Of a stretch of DNA of 64,000 bases, positions 50,631 through 59,514 are shown one piece after another (position 1 is the stretch's first letter; every line of letters starts with the position of its first letter). The notes under the pieces are model-generated. The model did not search any database and was not told the origin of the DNA. It was given only the letters and a program-made list of their open reading frames with translations. The translations under genes were made by a program, and so were the position numbers. Source of the stretch: Flammeovirga agarivorans (lineage in GTDB: Bacteria > Bacteroidota > Bacteroidia > Cytophagales > Flammeovirgaceae); NCBI RefSeq assembly GCF_012641475.1, contig NZ_JABAIL010000004.1, forward strand, positions 62,001-126,000, read 5' to 3'.

Positions 50631-51703
50631 TATACACTATTTTCAAGATAAATTCCGGTCTACATTACAATCAGAATACCTTGAGCAAAACAAAAATCTT
50701 ATTGCCTTTAGTTGGATTTAAAGTTCAGAAACACTTATCTATTGAAGGTCAGTTGCTAAACTTCCGAACAGGATTATTGGATCTCTCTAAAAAGCCAGAG
50801 AGCTTCAGACGACATGTTTCAAGGTTATGGAAATTATACAGGCATAATCATAACCAAGAACAGAAAATTTACGGAAGAATAAGAGAAGAATCTTTTGAAG
50901 TAAATTTAGATGAGAATGGTTTTTTTAGGGTAGAGTATGACCTAATAAACGATTACACAGACCAGGAATTAGATAAATACTTAAAGTTTTATTTCGATAA
51001 ATCTTGTATAGAAGAGATAAAAGTACCAAGTATCACTAAAGAATCTGTTCACAATATTTCCAATACAAAGTACATGGTGATTTCAGATGTAGATGATACA
51101 GTATTGATCACCCATGCCACTTCTTTCTTGAAAAGAATCCCTCAAACTTTGGTAAGACATGCTTTCAAAAGGAAAGAGGTTTCAGAGATGAGTAAGTTTT
51201 ACAGGGAAATGAAAAACCAAGGGGCAGGCTTTTTTTATGTATCGAATAGTGAAATGAATCTATATTGGATCATAAAGCTATTTCTTGAAACTAGGAAGTT
51301 TCCATTAGGGCCTATTTACCTAAGGTATCATAAAAATTGGAGAGACTTTTTATTAAGCAATAGGACGGAAGGAACTGATCAAAAGAAAAATATTCATAAG
51401 ATCAATAGGATATCATATTTAATAGAAAAATTCCCGTCTCATAAGTTTTTATTAATAGGAGATAGTGGACAAAAAGATCCTTATACTTACGAAGAAGTGG
51501 CTAAACTTTATCCTCAGAATATATCCGGTGTAATGATTAGAGATGTTTCAAAAGGAAAAAGGGATGCTGAGATGCTTCAAATTAAAGAACAATTGAAAAG
51601 GATGAATATACCTTTCCATATCTTTCATGACCCTAAAGAAGCAATAAGAATAGAAAAGAGATGGTACAATAGAAGAGTAGTAAAACAACTCACTCGATTA
51701 TAA
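50612..51703 (+). CDS. App1-type phosphatidate phosphatase family protein (DUF2183)
   Basis: A roughly 340- to 363-residue HAD-superfamily protein. The key motif is VISDVDDTVLITHAT (DxDxT, near residue 158), then FFYVSNSEMNLY (second motif, Ser/Asn), and KFLLIGDSGQKDPYTYEEV (Asp motif). This is the App1/DUF2183 pattern; the yeast member is a phosphatidate phosphatase, and bacterial members are presumed phospholipid phosphatases. The first ATG (50612) lies inside a terminator hairpin, so I suspect the TTG at 50681 (residue 24, before SKTKILLPLVGF) as the true start, consistent with the family's N-terminus. It is separated from dnaX by a divergent regulatory region and precedes a convergent phosphopantetheinyl transferase. 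Confidence 0.85.
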   Translation: MLRSFFLYTIFKINSGLHYNQNTLSKTKILLPLVGFKVQKHLSIEGQLLNFRTGLLDLSKKPESFRRHVSRLWKLYRHNHNQEQKIYGRIREESFEVNLDENGFFRVEYDLINDYTDQELDKYLKFYFDKSCIEEIKVPSITKESVHNISNTKYMVISDVDDTVLITHATSFLKRIPQTLVRHAFKRKEVSEMSKFYREMKNQGAGFFYVSNSEMNLYWIIKLFLETRKFPLGPIYLRYHKNWRDFLLSNRTEGTDQKKNIHKINRISYLIEKFPSHKFLLIGDSGQKDPYTYEEVAKLYPQNISGVMIRDVSKGKRDAEMLQIKEQLKRMNIPFHIFHDPKEAIRIEKRWYNRRVVKQLTRL

Positions 51704-51708
51704 AGAAA

Positions 51709-52353
51709 TTATTGATAAGTGATTGACACAACAAAGTCTTCATGTAAATAAATTTTACTCGAGTATTGATGTGCTTTACCTTGTACAGTATTGATTTCAA
51801 TACCTTCAATTTCATTATTTAAGCCAAATAGACTTTTGATCTGAGATTTAAATTCAATGTTTAGTTGTCCAAAGGCTTTATAGGCAGCTTCCTTTAATGT
51901 CCATATGACTGTCGCATTCTGTGGATTTCCATCAATGGTTGATTGAGCAAACTTTAGCTCATCAGGGTTGGCAAATCTTGAAATCAATCTTAACACCTTT
52001 GGAGTGACCATTTCTATATCGATACCTATAAAATCTTTTGGAATTAAGGATATCATGGCACATGCAAAATGTCGAGAGTGTGAGATAGAAATGGAATATT
52101 CGGAATTGACTAGAAATGGTTTTCCATTTTCGTTTTTATGAATTCCATGGTACTCAAGATCCAGTTGACCTAGCAAATGGGTAAGGGCTGCTCTTCCAGA
52201 AATACTTTGTCTTCTGACTTTGTCATTTTTAATATGTGCAAAAGTGCTAGCCTCCTCTTTCGCTAAATCTAAGAGTTCCATTTCGGTTTCTTTGATCTCC
52301 CAAAGTACCCAAAATATATGGTCACTAACTTTTTCAAATCTGATACAACCCAT
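51709..52353 (-). CDS. 4'-phosphopantetheinyl transferase superfamily protein
   Basis: A 214-residue enzyme that transfers phosphopantetheine from CoA to a carrier protein. The motifs are GKPFLVNSEYSISISHS (about 80-97), FIGIDIEMVTP with the Mg-binding Asp and Glu (about 112), and IWTLKEAAYKAFGQ (about 157), the WxxKEAxxK motif. The size and motif spacing fit the Sfp-like group rather than AcpS. No biosynthetic cluster is nearby, so the target carrier protein (perhaps the acyl carrier protein) is not indicated. The -7 box TATATTTG lies only five bases before the ATG, suggesting a nearly leaderless mRNA. It is convergent with the App1-type gene. Confidence 0.92.
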   Translation of the reverse strand: MGCIRFEKVSDHIFWVLWEIKETEMELLDLAKEEASTFAHIKNDKVRRQSISGRAALTHLLGQLDLEYHGIHKNENGKPFLVNSEYSISISHSRHFACAMISLIPKDFIGIDIEMVTPKVLRLISRFANPDELKFAQSTIDGNPQNATVIWTLKEAAYKAFGQLNIEFKSQIKSLFGLNNEIEGIEINTVQGKAHQYSSKIYLHEDFVVSITYQ

Positions 52354-52357
52354 ACTG

Positions 52358-52365
52358 CAAATATA
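52358..52365 (-). promoter_or_regulatory. -7 box of the phosphopantetheinyl transferase gene
   Basis: TATATTTG on the minus strand matches TAnnTTTG and ends five bases before the ATG, so the transcript would start at or within the start codon region (leaderless or nearly so), if this box is used. Confidence 0.4.
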
Positions 52366-52501
52366 CTTGAGATTATTTTTCCTACATAAAATTCCTAAGA
52401 GGATTGAATGAATGGATCATAATAGAGAATGTTTTTTTAAGGGGAGCATTGATTACAATTTCATTTTTATTCTCATCTTTGTTGTAACAAATTTTTAGGA
52501 G

Positions 52502-53419
52502 ATGCAAAGACAAGTATTAGAAGTAAATAAACTAGCTCAATTTGGTGGTCATAAAGATGGACTATACAGTTTAGTACATTTTAATGATAATGGTATATTT
52601 TATACTGCAGGTGCTGATGGATTTGTAGTAGAATGGGATATCAAAAACCCTGATCAAGGGAAAATGATTGCTAAGGTACCCAACACCGTATATTCAATGT
52701 GTCCTCTAATAGAGGAGAACCAGTTAATCATTGGTCAAAATACAGATGGTATTCATCATATTGATTTAAAAAGCGGAAAGGAAATACGCTCTTTAAAACT
52801 AACAGATAAAGCTGTTTTTGCCATCAAGAGATTAGAAGATGATGTCTTTGTAGGAACAGGTGATGGTTGGGTTTACATCGTTTCTTTACACTCTTGGAAT
52901 GTAAGAGCCAAAGTAAAAGTGTCTGAAGAGTCTGTTCGATCATTAGCCGTAGATCCTTCTAGAAGAATTTTTTGGGCAGGGTCAAGTGATGCAACAATAC
53001 GAGGATATAATATTGAAAACTGTGATGAAGTAAGAGAGCTTATTGGCCACGAAAACTCAGTGTTTAGCCTTACTGTATCTCCAGATTATCAGTTTTTACT
53101 AAGTGGTAGTAGAGATGCTCACCTGAGAGTATGGAACTTAGATGGTTTCATAGAAACTCAACATGATATCGTCGCTCATATGTACACAATTAATGATATC
53201 GTTTTTAGAAAGGACGGTAGGTATTTTGTAACATGTAGTAAGGATAAATCTATAAAAGTTTGGCGAACGGAAGATTTCCGACTTTTAAAAGTAATTGATA
53301 AAGCAAGACATGCTGGCCATGGTACTTCGGTAAATAGATTGGCTTGGATTGGAGAAAATACAGTCATCTCCGTTTCAGATGATCATTCCGCCTCTGCTTG
53401 GACAATCGATGGCTTATAA
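52502..53419 (+). CDS. WD40-repeat protein
   Basis: A 305-residue protein made almost wholly of WD40 repeats, probably one seven-blade propeller. Clear blades are DGFVVEWDIKNPD (about 41), DATIRGYNIENCDEVRELIGH, GSRDAHLRVWNLDGF, and CSKDKSIKVWRTEDF near 250. There is no signal peptide, so it is cytoplasmic. WD40 propellers are scaffolds for protein complexes; no partner gene lies beside it. An AGGAG sequence lies two bases before the ATG, too close for a standard ribosome-binding site. A bidirectional terminator separates it from the convergent TonB receptor gene. Confidence 0.92.
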   Translation: MQRQVLEVNKLAQFGGHKDGLYSLVHFNDNGIFYTAGADGFVVEWDIKNPDQGKMIAKVPNTVYSMCPLIEENQLIIGQNTDGIHHIDLKSGKEIRSLKLTDKAVFAIKRLEDDVFVGTGDGWVYIVSLHSWNVRAKVKVSEESVRSLAVDPSRRIFWAGSSDATIRGYNIENCDEVRELIGHENSVFSLTVSPDYQFLLSGSRDAHLRVWNLDGFIETQHDIVAHMYTINDIVFRKDGRYFVTCSKDKSIKVWRTEDFRLLKVIDKARHAGHGTSVNRLAWIGENTVISVSDDHSASAWTIDGL

Positions 53420-53425
53420 AAAGAA

Positions 53426-53457
53426 AGAGCGTTAAAATTATCTTTAACGCTCTTTTT
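53426..53457. terminator. bidirectional intrinsic terminator
   Basis: A perfect 11-bp stem AGAGCGTTAAA (53426-53436) / 53443-53453 with a 6-base loop and T-run on the plus strand. It lies between the WD40 gene and the convergent TonB receptor gene (stop at 53462). Confidence 0.85.
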
Positions 53458-53461
53458 TGTT

Positions 53462-55435
53462 TTATAGATCTAAGTTCATTCTTACACCCGCTCTAAACCA
53501 TCTTCCTGGTTGTGGGATGTTTCCAATATCATGGTACTGAACATCGAATATGTTAGATGCTTCTGCGTAGAAATACATCATTTTATTGTCATAGCTAATA
53601 CGAAGGTCTACGGTTGTAAATGGATCATATGCTTGTTCATAGCCGTCACCATTTGGATCATAAACAGTGTAAGAACCATTTCTATCTTGGTAAACAATTT
53701 GCCAATCAGCTTTTAGGTTCTTGATAAATAATCCATGTTGTAATCCAAAAGTAAGTTTATGATTCAGTTGATCTAAAACATAATTTGAAGCCAAGCTGTC
53801 AGGAGCACTCTGGTCTGCAGTCATCCAGATATAAGACATTCTAATGTTCTTTAAGAAGGCCTCTTCATGCAATAGAGTTCTGAAGTCCAATGCAGCATTT
53901 GCAGTAATACCCGTAGTAGTTAAACTTGTTAGGTTTTGTGCTTGCCAAGGCTCGTTTGGATCTGTTCTTACCCAATCAATGATATTAGAGCCATATCTTC
54001 TGAAAGCCGAGACACTACCACTAAATCCTTTTTTGTCGATTTTTGAACCAATTTCATAAGTAACAGCTCTTTCTTCTTTAAGTGAGTCATTACCAATATT
54101 GGTAGGTCCTGCATAATATAAATCTGTATAAGTTGGGATTCTCATAGCTGTATTTACAGTACCGAATAGACGAACTGAGTTTGACAACTGGTAAGAGATG
54201 TCTGCACCTGGGAAAACATCAAATCCATCGCTAGATTCTGCAAGTTGTGTATTGTAATTAAACATTAGGCCAGCAGAAGCAGTGAATTTTCCTAAAACGA
54301 TATTATGCTCAAGGAATAATGAATAATTAAATCGTTCTTTTCCATGAGTATATGCTGTATTGTCTACTCCATTAATTGGAATAGGGTTATTCAGTTCTTC
54401 ACCTAATACATTACTTTTGATTCCTTCATATCTTGCATCAAAACCAATTGAAGTCTTACCAAATTTAGAAGGAATGATAGAGTTGACATTAACTCCAGCA
54501 GCATCCATTTGATGGTAATTATGGTGTGTGTACCACTCTGCAGGGTTATCTCTAAATAGTTCGTATCTATCATAAGTTCTGTTCCAGTAAATAGTTGGAC
54601 TAATCTTGATATCACCATTATTGGTAAATTTCAATGAACCATGATACAATTTGTTTCTTTCGTATTGATTGGGATAGGCAGGAGTATAAAATGAATTGGC
54701 TCCGAATCCTTTATCTGACATACCTGCAGTAAGATCGAATGTACCACCTTTTACATCATAGCTACCATGGTAGAAAAATGTTACATCTTCAAAGTCTGTA
54801 TTGTCAATATAACCGTCACTCTTTTTGTAAGATCCAGTAACTAGATGTCTTGTTTTTTCGGTAGAAAGGTTAACGCGACCAGTATATTTTTGTAAACCAT
54901 AATCCCCAAACATCATATGGGCATATAGGTTATCTTTATCTAACGGTTTTGTCTGTACATTAACGGCACCAGTAAATGCATTTGCACCAAAAACTCTCGA
55001 TGCGGGGCCTTCCAATACTTCTACAGCATAAGCAGCCTCCAAATCAACAGGTAAGAATAAATTCAAATGTCCTGTTTGAGGGTTGTTCATATTTATGCCA
55101 TTTAATAAAATCAGTGATTGATCAAAAGAACCACCTCTAATATTGACATCACCTTGGACACCCAGAGGACCTCTAGATCTCATGTCCACACCTGCGACGT
55201 AACCTAAGACTTGGTCAAAGCTTTGAACGGGCATTTCTTGGATACTTTCGGCATCAATAAAAGTGATTATTCTTGCTTGATCTGAATATACCTGAGGAAC
55301 ACGACCAGAGTTTACCGTAACTTCTTCTAAATAATATTCAGACATTTCGGTAGAGTCTTTTACCGAGTTTTGAGCATACATAAAAGACGACAACAGACAG
55401 AAAAGTGTTGTCATTAAAGTAGTAGAGATTTTCAT
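53462..55435 (-). CDS. TonB-dependent outer-membrane receptor (BtuB/FepA-like)
   Basis: I start the receptor at the ATG 55435 because a clean signal peptide begins there (MKISTTLMTTLFCLLSSFMYAQNS), giving 657 residues. It has a plug domain (about 40-150: VTVNSGRVPQVYSDQARIITFIDAESIQEMP, DVNIRGGSFDQSLILLNGINMNNPQTGHL) and a barrel to the C-terminus ending in DIGNIPQPGRWFRAGVRMNLDL. It lacks the N-terminal carboxypeptidase-like domain of SusC types and resembles siderophore/cobalamin receptors. An in-frame ORF extends the frame upstream to 55789 (see next entry). The ligand is not indicated by neighbours. Confidence 0.9.
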   Translation of the reverse strand: MKISTTLMTTLFCLLSSFMYAQNSVKDSTEMSEYYLEEVTVNSGRVPQVYSDQARIITFIDAESIQEMPVQSFDQVLGYVAGVDMRSRGPLGVQGDVNIRGGSFDQSLILLNGINMNNPQTGHLNLFLPVDLEAAYAVEVLEGPASRVFGANAFTGAVNVQTKPLDKDNLYAHMMFGDYGLQKYTGRVNLSTEKTRHLVTGSYKKSDGYIDNTDFEDVTFFYHGSYDVKGGTFDLTAGMSDKGFGANSFYTPAYPNQYERNKLYHGSLKFTNNGDIKISPTIYWNRTYDRYELFRDNPAEWYTHHNYHQMDAAGVNVNSIIPSKFGKTSIGFDARYEGIKSNVLGEELNNPIPINGVDNTAYTHGKERFNYSLFLEHNIVLGKFTASAGLMFNYNTQLAESSDGFDVFPGADISYQLSNSVRLFGTVNTAMRIPTYTDLYYAGPTNIGNDSLKEERAVTYEIGSKIDKKGFSGSVSAFRRYGSNIIDWVRTDPNEPWQAQNLTSLTTTGITANAALDFRTLLHEEAFLKNIRMSYIWMTADQSAPDSLASNYVLDQLNHKLTFGLQHGLFIKNLKADWQIVYQDRNGSYTVYDPNGDGYEQAYDPFTTVDLRISYDNKMMYFYAEASNIFDVQYHDIGNIPQPGRWFRAGVRMNLDL

Positions 55436-55789
55436 CTTAAATAGAATAGGAATATAAGTTTGTAAGCGATTAGAATAGTGTTTTCCCTGTGAAATGAACA
55501 AACTGGGAATAGTATACAATGGAAGAGTCAATAATGAATGAATGGGTGATCGTGATCTTTTAAAAAACCGATTACCTGATTCTTCTTCATCGATATCTTC
55601 AATTAACTCCAATAGTAGCGGATCATCGTCAAGCGAATCATCATAAGTTCTATGATAATGAATTGATGTATTGTCTACAATAGGAGCTTTTCTTTGAAAG
55701 TCGATATCAAGAATACATATTTTAACCTCCTTACTTAGTGTTTTGAAGGCTCCATAGCTTTTTCTTGACCAACGTTTGAAAAATACCAT
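55436..55789 (-). CDS. upstream in-frame ORF before the TonB receptor, possible leader protein
   Basis: A 118-codon open stretch in the same frame as the receptor and with no stop before it. It starts MVFFKRWSRKSYGAFKTL then SKEVKICILDIDFQRKAP, followed by an acidic segment (DDSLDDDPLLLELIEDIDEEES) and a hydrophobic/Ser-rich end (SLLTLPLYTIPSLFISQG). The opening KRWSRKSYxxF / KEVKIxxL pattern resembles, from memory and unverified, short stretches preceding other Bacteroidota TonB receptors. The receptor's own signal peptide starts after this segment, so the upstream part is more likely a separate or coupled leader than an N-terminal extension. An untranslated coincidental frame is also possible. 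Confidence 0.45.
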
Positions 55790-55933
55790 ATTGCTAAAAA
55801 ATTAGATTTTGTTTAGCACAAAGTAAATCAAAGTAATTGTAAATAAAAGGTAACGAAAGTCAATGGAGAAGGAGATTTAGATTAATAAAAAAAGTCCTCT
55901 AACCGATGAAGATTAGAGGACTTTCATTTCGAA

Positions 55934-56353
55934 TTACTTATGGAATTTATTGATGTAGATATCAATGATATTATCCAATAAGAAAACTTTCTCTTTTATG
56001 GTTTCTGTAGTGATTGTTGATCCATCACTATTAGTTTGAATACTATTGATTTGTAGATTTTTGAAATTTACTCCTTGTCTATTTTCAAAAAGATCTTGAA
56101 TGTCACTCACTATATCCTTGAAATTTGCTCTACGGATATTGCTGAACAGTACACCTTCATCGAATTGTAACTGATTCATCATTTTGTAGCTTTGCTCAGT
56201 GGCATTTGTTTTAAATGCATCTTCTAGGATAACTGCTGTTTTTACTCTAAAAGTACTTAAACTTTCAGAAAGATTTGCATTCTGATCATTATCCTGACCC
56301 AATGCAGTGCACCACACAAAAAGGAGTGCAAGGATTGAAAATAGATGTTTCAT
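55934..56353 (-). CDS. small exported protein of unknown function
   Basis: A 139-residue protein with a signal peptide (ending CTALGQDN). The mature part is helical and charged, with no recognised motif; segments include FRVKTAVILEDAFKTNATEQSYKMMNQLQFDEG and VSDIQDLFENRQGVNFKNLQINSIQTNSDG. It lies between the TonB receptor region (upstream on the minus strand is SDR, divergent) and is a single gene. A TACCTTTG box (56405-56398) about 45 bases upstream is a candidate promoter. The function is unknown. Confidence 0.75.
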   Translation of the reverse strand: MKHLFSILALLFVWCTALGQDNDQNANLSESLSTFRVKTAVILEDAFKTNATEQSYKMMNQLQFDEGVLFSNIRRANFKDIVSDIQDLFENRQGVNFKNLQINSIQTNSDGSTITTETIKEKVFLLDNIIDIYINKFHK

Positions 56354-56397
56354 AGATTAGGTAATATTTTTTGTTACGTTGTTTCAGTTTTGATACA

Positions 56398-56405
56398 CAA
56401 AGGTA
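56398..56405 (-). promoter_or_regulatory. candidate -7 box of the 139-residue exported protein gene
   Basis: TACCTTTG on the minus strand matches TAnnTTTG, 45 bases upstream of the start codon. The -33 position is not convincing. Confidence 0.4.
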
Positions 56406-56528
56406 CAAAAATGCGTTTACATAATACCTTGACTTCTAACTTATTTAATTTAATTAGGCTTTGTTTTCATAGTTCTTGGAGAGAAAAAATAATATATTAG
56501 CAGAAATCATTTAATACCATAATAAAAT

Positions 56529-57224
56529 ATGATCGTAGTCACTGGTGGCTCTAAAGGTATAGGTAGAGCTATAATTGATAAATTCGCCGAGGATAAAAAA
56601 AATATTGTTGTTTGTGCTCGTAATCTTGATGCTTTAGCACAGGTGAAGTCTGAAGTTGAAGAGAAATATGGAGTAAAAGTATATACTTTCTCAGCTGACG
56701 TTTCCAAAAAAGAGGAATGCACTTCTTTTATCAAGTTTGTTAAAGATATTGATGAAACTGTAGAGGTTCTTGTTAACAATGCAGGAGTGTTTGTACCAGG
56801 TTCTATTCATGATGAAGAGGAAGGAGCATTTGAGATGATGATGCAAACCAATATGTATTCGACCTATTATATCACAAGAGGATTAATTGGTGATATGATC
56901 GAGAAGAAACATGGTTATATCTTTAATATTGCTTCCGTAGCTTCTTTTATGGCGTATACAAACGGAGGTTCTTACGCTATCTCTAAACATGCGATGCTAG
57001 GTTTTTCTAAATGTTTGAGAGAGGAAATGAAACCTCACAATATTAAAGTTACTTCTGTGATGCCAGGTGCAACTTATACAGCAAGTTGGGCAGGGGTAGA
57101 TCTTCCAGAAGACAGGTTTATGAAATCGAAAGATATTGCAGACTTGGTTTTCACAGCTTATAAATTATCTGATAGTGCTTGTGTAGAAGACTTAATTGTC
57201 CGACCACAATTAGGAGATATTTAA
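56529..57224 (+). CDS. short-chain dehydrogenase/reductase (SDR)
   Basis: A 231-residue classical SDR oxidoreductase. It has the cofactor motif VVTGGSKGIGRAI (about 3-15), NNAGVFVPGS (about 84-93), the catalytic Ser in NIASVASFM, and YAISK with Tyr and Lys at about 147-151. CARNLDAL at the beta-2 end, with Arg, suggests NADPH preference. The substrate is unknown. It is a single gene with a strong terminator shared with the next minus-strand gene. Confidence 0.93.
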   Translation: MIVVTGGSKGIGRAIIDKFAEDKKNIVVCARNLDALAQVKSEVEEKYGVKVYTFSADVSKKEECTSFIKFVKDIDETVEVLVNNAGVFVPGSIHDEEEGAFEMMMQTNMYSTYYITRGLIGDMIEKKHGYIFNIASVASFMAYTNGGSYAISKHAMLGFSKCLREEMKPHNIKVTSVMPGATYTASWAGVDLPEDRFMKSKDIADLVFTAYKLSDSACVEDLIVRPQLGDI

Positions 57225-57225
57225 T

Positions 57226-57263
57226 AAAAAAGGATGACTGCAAACGACAGTCATCCTTTTTTT
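57226..57263. terminator. bidirectional intrinsic terminator
   Basis: A 10-bp core stem (57231-57240 with 57248-57257) extended by A/T pairs on both sides (57226-57262) and a 7-base loop. It lies between the SDR gene and the convergent 194-residue gene. Confidence 0.85.
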
Positions 57264-57846
57264 AACTATGTTTTAATCCATAAGGGGTTTCACATTCTAA
57301 TATGAAATGCATTCCCAAAGGAGCTATTCTTATTTCTTCACCGCTTTTTGAAGTTTCTACAAGACGTTTCATCAATAAATTCTCCAAAATTATTTCTATA
57401 TCAATTCCTGAGCAGTTTAATGCTTTGTGAGCCCATTGTTCAATACCTTTAGTTTTGATCCAAATCCTAGAGGTTTCATACTCTATAAATGAAACCTTCT
57501 TTAAATAATGAAGAATTTCAACTTCTTCTAATGAAGCGTCTCTTAAAATTTTTACTAAAGTAAGGTGTTGGTTACAGGGATTGTCGAAAGTGACTGCATT
57601 GGCGAATAGTATGGCCCAACGTTGTTGTTGCTTTGGTATACTTTCCAAGCCACTATCTGTAATAAAGGCATAAATCGTTTTTAGTGGAATCTTTCGAACT
57701 GCAATAGAATTATTGACCAAAAACTTTCTAGCCATTGATATAATTGTATGCGAATTTAATTGCTGCCAATTATCAAAGGTAAAATTGTTTGTCTGTGTAG
57801 TATCAGCGACATGTTCTAAAAATTGGTAATTATCTTGAACACTCAT
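57262..57846 (-). CDS. uncharacterised protein, possibly DUF4393/Abi-alpha-like
   Basis: A 194-residue cytoplasmic protein, mostly helical, with a possible winged-helix-like end (GIDIEIILENLLMKRLVETSKSGEEIRIAPLGMHFI). The middle IPKQQQRWAILFANAVTFDNPCNQHLTLVKILRDASLEEVEILHYLKK recalls DUF4393/Abi-alpha-like proteins (W..LLANA ... L..LSP.EA..L). This is a weak visual match. DUF4393-type genes occasionally occur in phage-defence settings, but no partner, toxin or restriction gene is near. Single gene, convergent with SDR. The function is unknown. Confidence 0.6.
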   Translation of the reverse strand: MSVQDNYQFLEHVADTTQTNNFTFDNWQQLNSHTIISMARKFLVNNSIAVRKIPLKTIYAFITDSGLESIPKQQQRWAILFANAVTFDNPCNQHLTLVKILRDASLEEVEILHYLKKVSFIEYETSRIWIKTKGIEQWAHKALNCSGIDIEIILENLLMKRLVETSKSGEEIRIAPLGMHFILECETPYGLKHS

Positions 57847-57962
57847 ATAAGCGGGATTGGAATACTTAGTTTTTTTAAATAATCAAATATAAAGCACAGT
57901 TACTTCATTTCTTTTTTGAACGACAATTTTCCTTTTGAAAAGAGATAAAAGTCGAAAATGAT

Positions 57963-59330
57963 CTATTCTGTTTCAGACAATAAATCCTCCCAATCTTCTT
58001 CTTTAGTTTCTATGTAACTGCTGATCTTTAAAAGAGCAACTTCTGCTGTACATAATCCAAATGGAGAAACCCATCTTTTTTGGTGGTATTTGAAGGTAAG
58101 TGGGTGGTAGAAGAATTGTCTTCTGTCATTATCCCAGAAAGTCATGATCATCCAATGGATATTACCGTTTTTAAGGGATAACCACTTATAATTTGGATGT
58201 CTAGACGCGTTACCCATTACTTCAACAGTATCAAATTCTAGATTCGAGTTATTCAAAACTTCTTGGAAGTCATCGATTGCTTGAGTAATTCGCACATCTA
58301 TTATCTGTAGATATGTGAAGTACGCATTTATTAAAGTACTTATTTCTTCTGGGTCTTTGGTAGTAATTTCTTTAGTAAGACCAGATTCCATTTTAAAAAT
58401 ATGAGGCTTCACCACAAATTGGTCTTGTACTGGGTCATAAATCACAACCATTTGATGATATTGGCCAATTGGGAAAGAGCCATATATTGGTGCTTCGACA
58501 GCTTGAGTAAAGTCAAACATATCATGCCACATGCTAGTAAAGAAATTCTGTTCTTCAGCGACATGTCCTTTTACTAAGCAGGTTTTATTAATGTCTTCAA
58601 CAATATCCTCAAGAGCGTGTAAGGTTTTGTATCTTTTAGTTAATTTAAGATCAATATTTTTCCAATCTTCCCATTCTTTTTTCCAGTTAAAAGCCTGAAC
58701 GTTAGGGAGTCTTAGCTTGTAATCAAAGCAAGAAGGTTGGTCTAATGTATACCCTGGATAATACCAATCTTTTTTATTTTCTAATGCCCATTTCATTTCT
58801 AAAAGCATAGAAATAAACCCTAAACCTTCTTGTTTAAAGTTATGGTCATACATGGCCATTAAACTGGCAATAGACTGTTCACCTACATCAAAATAACTAG
58901 CAGCTATCAATTTATTATCTTGATAGAAGCTTATTTGCATAGTTTCAAAAGGAAGTAGACCTAAATCTTCCTCATCATCCACCCCAAAGTATTGTAGAAG
59001 GGATTTGTTCTCTTCATCAAAACGTTCTTTTCTGTATTCTGAATATAGGGTTTCATGCTCCTCTGTAATATTTAGAGGAGTAATCTCTACCTGAAACTTT
59101 CTTAGAGATTGATTGATCTTTTTTCTTTGTGATTTTGAGAACATACCTGATTGAACCTCACAACGAAGAGGAAGTACTCCTTGCATTTTATCATCAAAGT
59201 ACATCATTTCGTAAGAAGCCATATTTAGGTTATGTCTAAAATAACCTTGAGCTAAAAGTCTATCGATTTCAACTGGCGTTAGTTCATCATCATTAGGAGA
59301 AACAATACCAAATGTTATATCATAATACAT
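57963..59330 (-). CDS. arginyl-tRNA--protein transferase-like protein (Ate1/GNAT fold)
   Basis: A 455-residue protein. Residues 1-250 resemble the Ate1/Bpt arginyl/leucyl-transferase family: LAQGYFRHN, an LPLRCEVQSGMFSKSQRKKINQSLRKF segment, TEEHETLYSEYRKERFDEENKS, a LIAASYFDVGEQSIASLMAMYDH core, and KKDWYYPGYTLDQPSCFDYKLRLPN. The N-terminal CxxC cluster of classical Ate1 is missing. A second half (about 255-455) is an added domain ending in acidic residues. These enzymes tag N-terminal acidic residues for N-degron turnover; here the substrate is unknown. Single gene upstream of nothing co-oriented nearby except pyrE (185 bases away). Confidence 0.75.
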   Translation of the reverse strand: MYYDITFGIVSPNDDELTPVEIDRLLAQGYFRHNLNMASYEMMYFDDKMQGVLPLRCEVQSGMFSKSQRKKINQSLRKFQVEITPLNITEEHETLYSEYRKERFDEENKSLLQYFGVDDEEDLGLLPFETMQISFYQDNKLIAASYFDVGEQSIASLMAMYDHNFKQEGLGFISMLLEMKWALENKKDWYYPGYTLDQPSCFDYKLRLPNVQAFNWKKEWEDWKNIDLKLTKRYKTLHALEDIVEDINKTCLVKGHVAEEQNFFTSMWHDMFDFTQAVEAPIYGSFPIGQYHQMVVIYDPVQDQFVVKPHIFKMESGLTKEITTKDPEEISTLINAYFTYLQIIDVRITQAIDDFQEVLNNSNLEFDTVEVMGNASRHPNYKWLSLKNGNIHWMIMTFWDNDRRQFFYHPLTFKYHQKRWVSPFGLCTAEVALLKISSYIETKEEDWEDLLSETE

Positions 59331-59461
59331 TGTAAGAAATTAACTTAGAAAACACTTTAATTGTTCCCTGCAATTTCTTCCAGACAAGAGTTGGTGTAAG
59401 GTTTGTCGTTTGTAAGGAAGCTGCTGTTACTAAGAAAAAAAGTTTTTCATAAGATCCAAAA

Positions 59462-59488
59462 AAAGGAGAGTACAATTGACTCTCCTTT
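59462..59488 (-). terminator. intrinsic terminator of pyrE
   Basis: A perfect 10-bp stem AAAGGAGAGT (59462-59471) / ACTCTCCTTT (59479-59488) with a 7-base loop, followed on the minus strand by a T-run. It lies 26 bases after the pyrE stop. Confidence 0.8.
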
Positions 59489-59514
59489 ATTTTATCTTCT
59501 TAATCAAAAGAGAA

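Noticed and set aside
55480-55500. Cobalamin-riboswitch-like GGGAA box upstream of the TonB receptor
   Set aside because: Only the short CAGGGAAAAC resemblance is present; the conserved GCCACTG core and the rest of the B12-box structure are absent.
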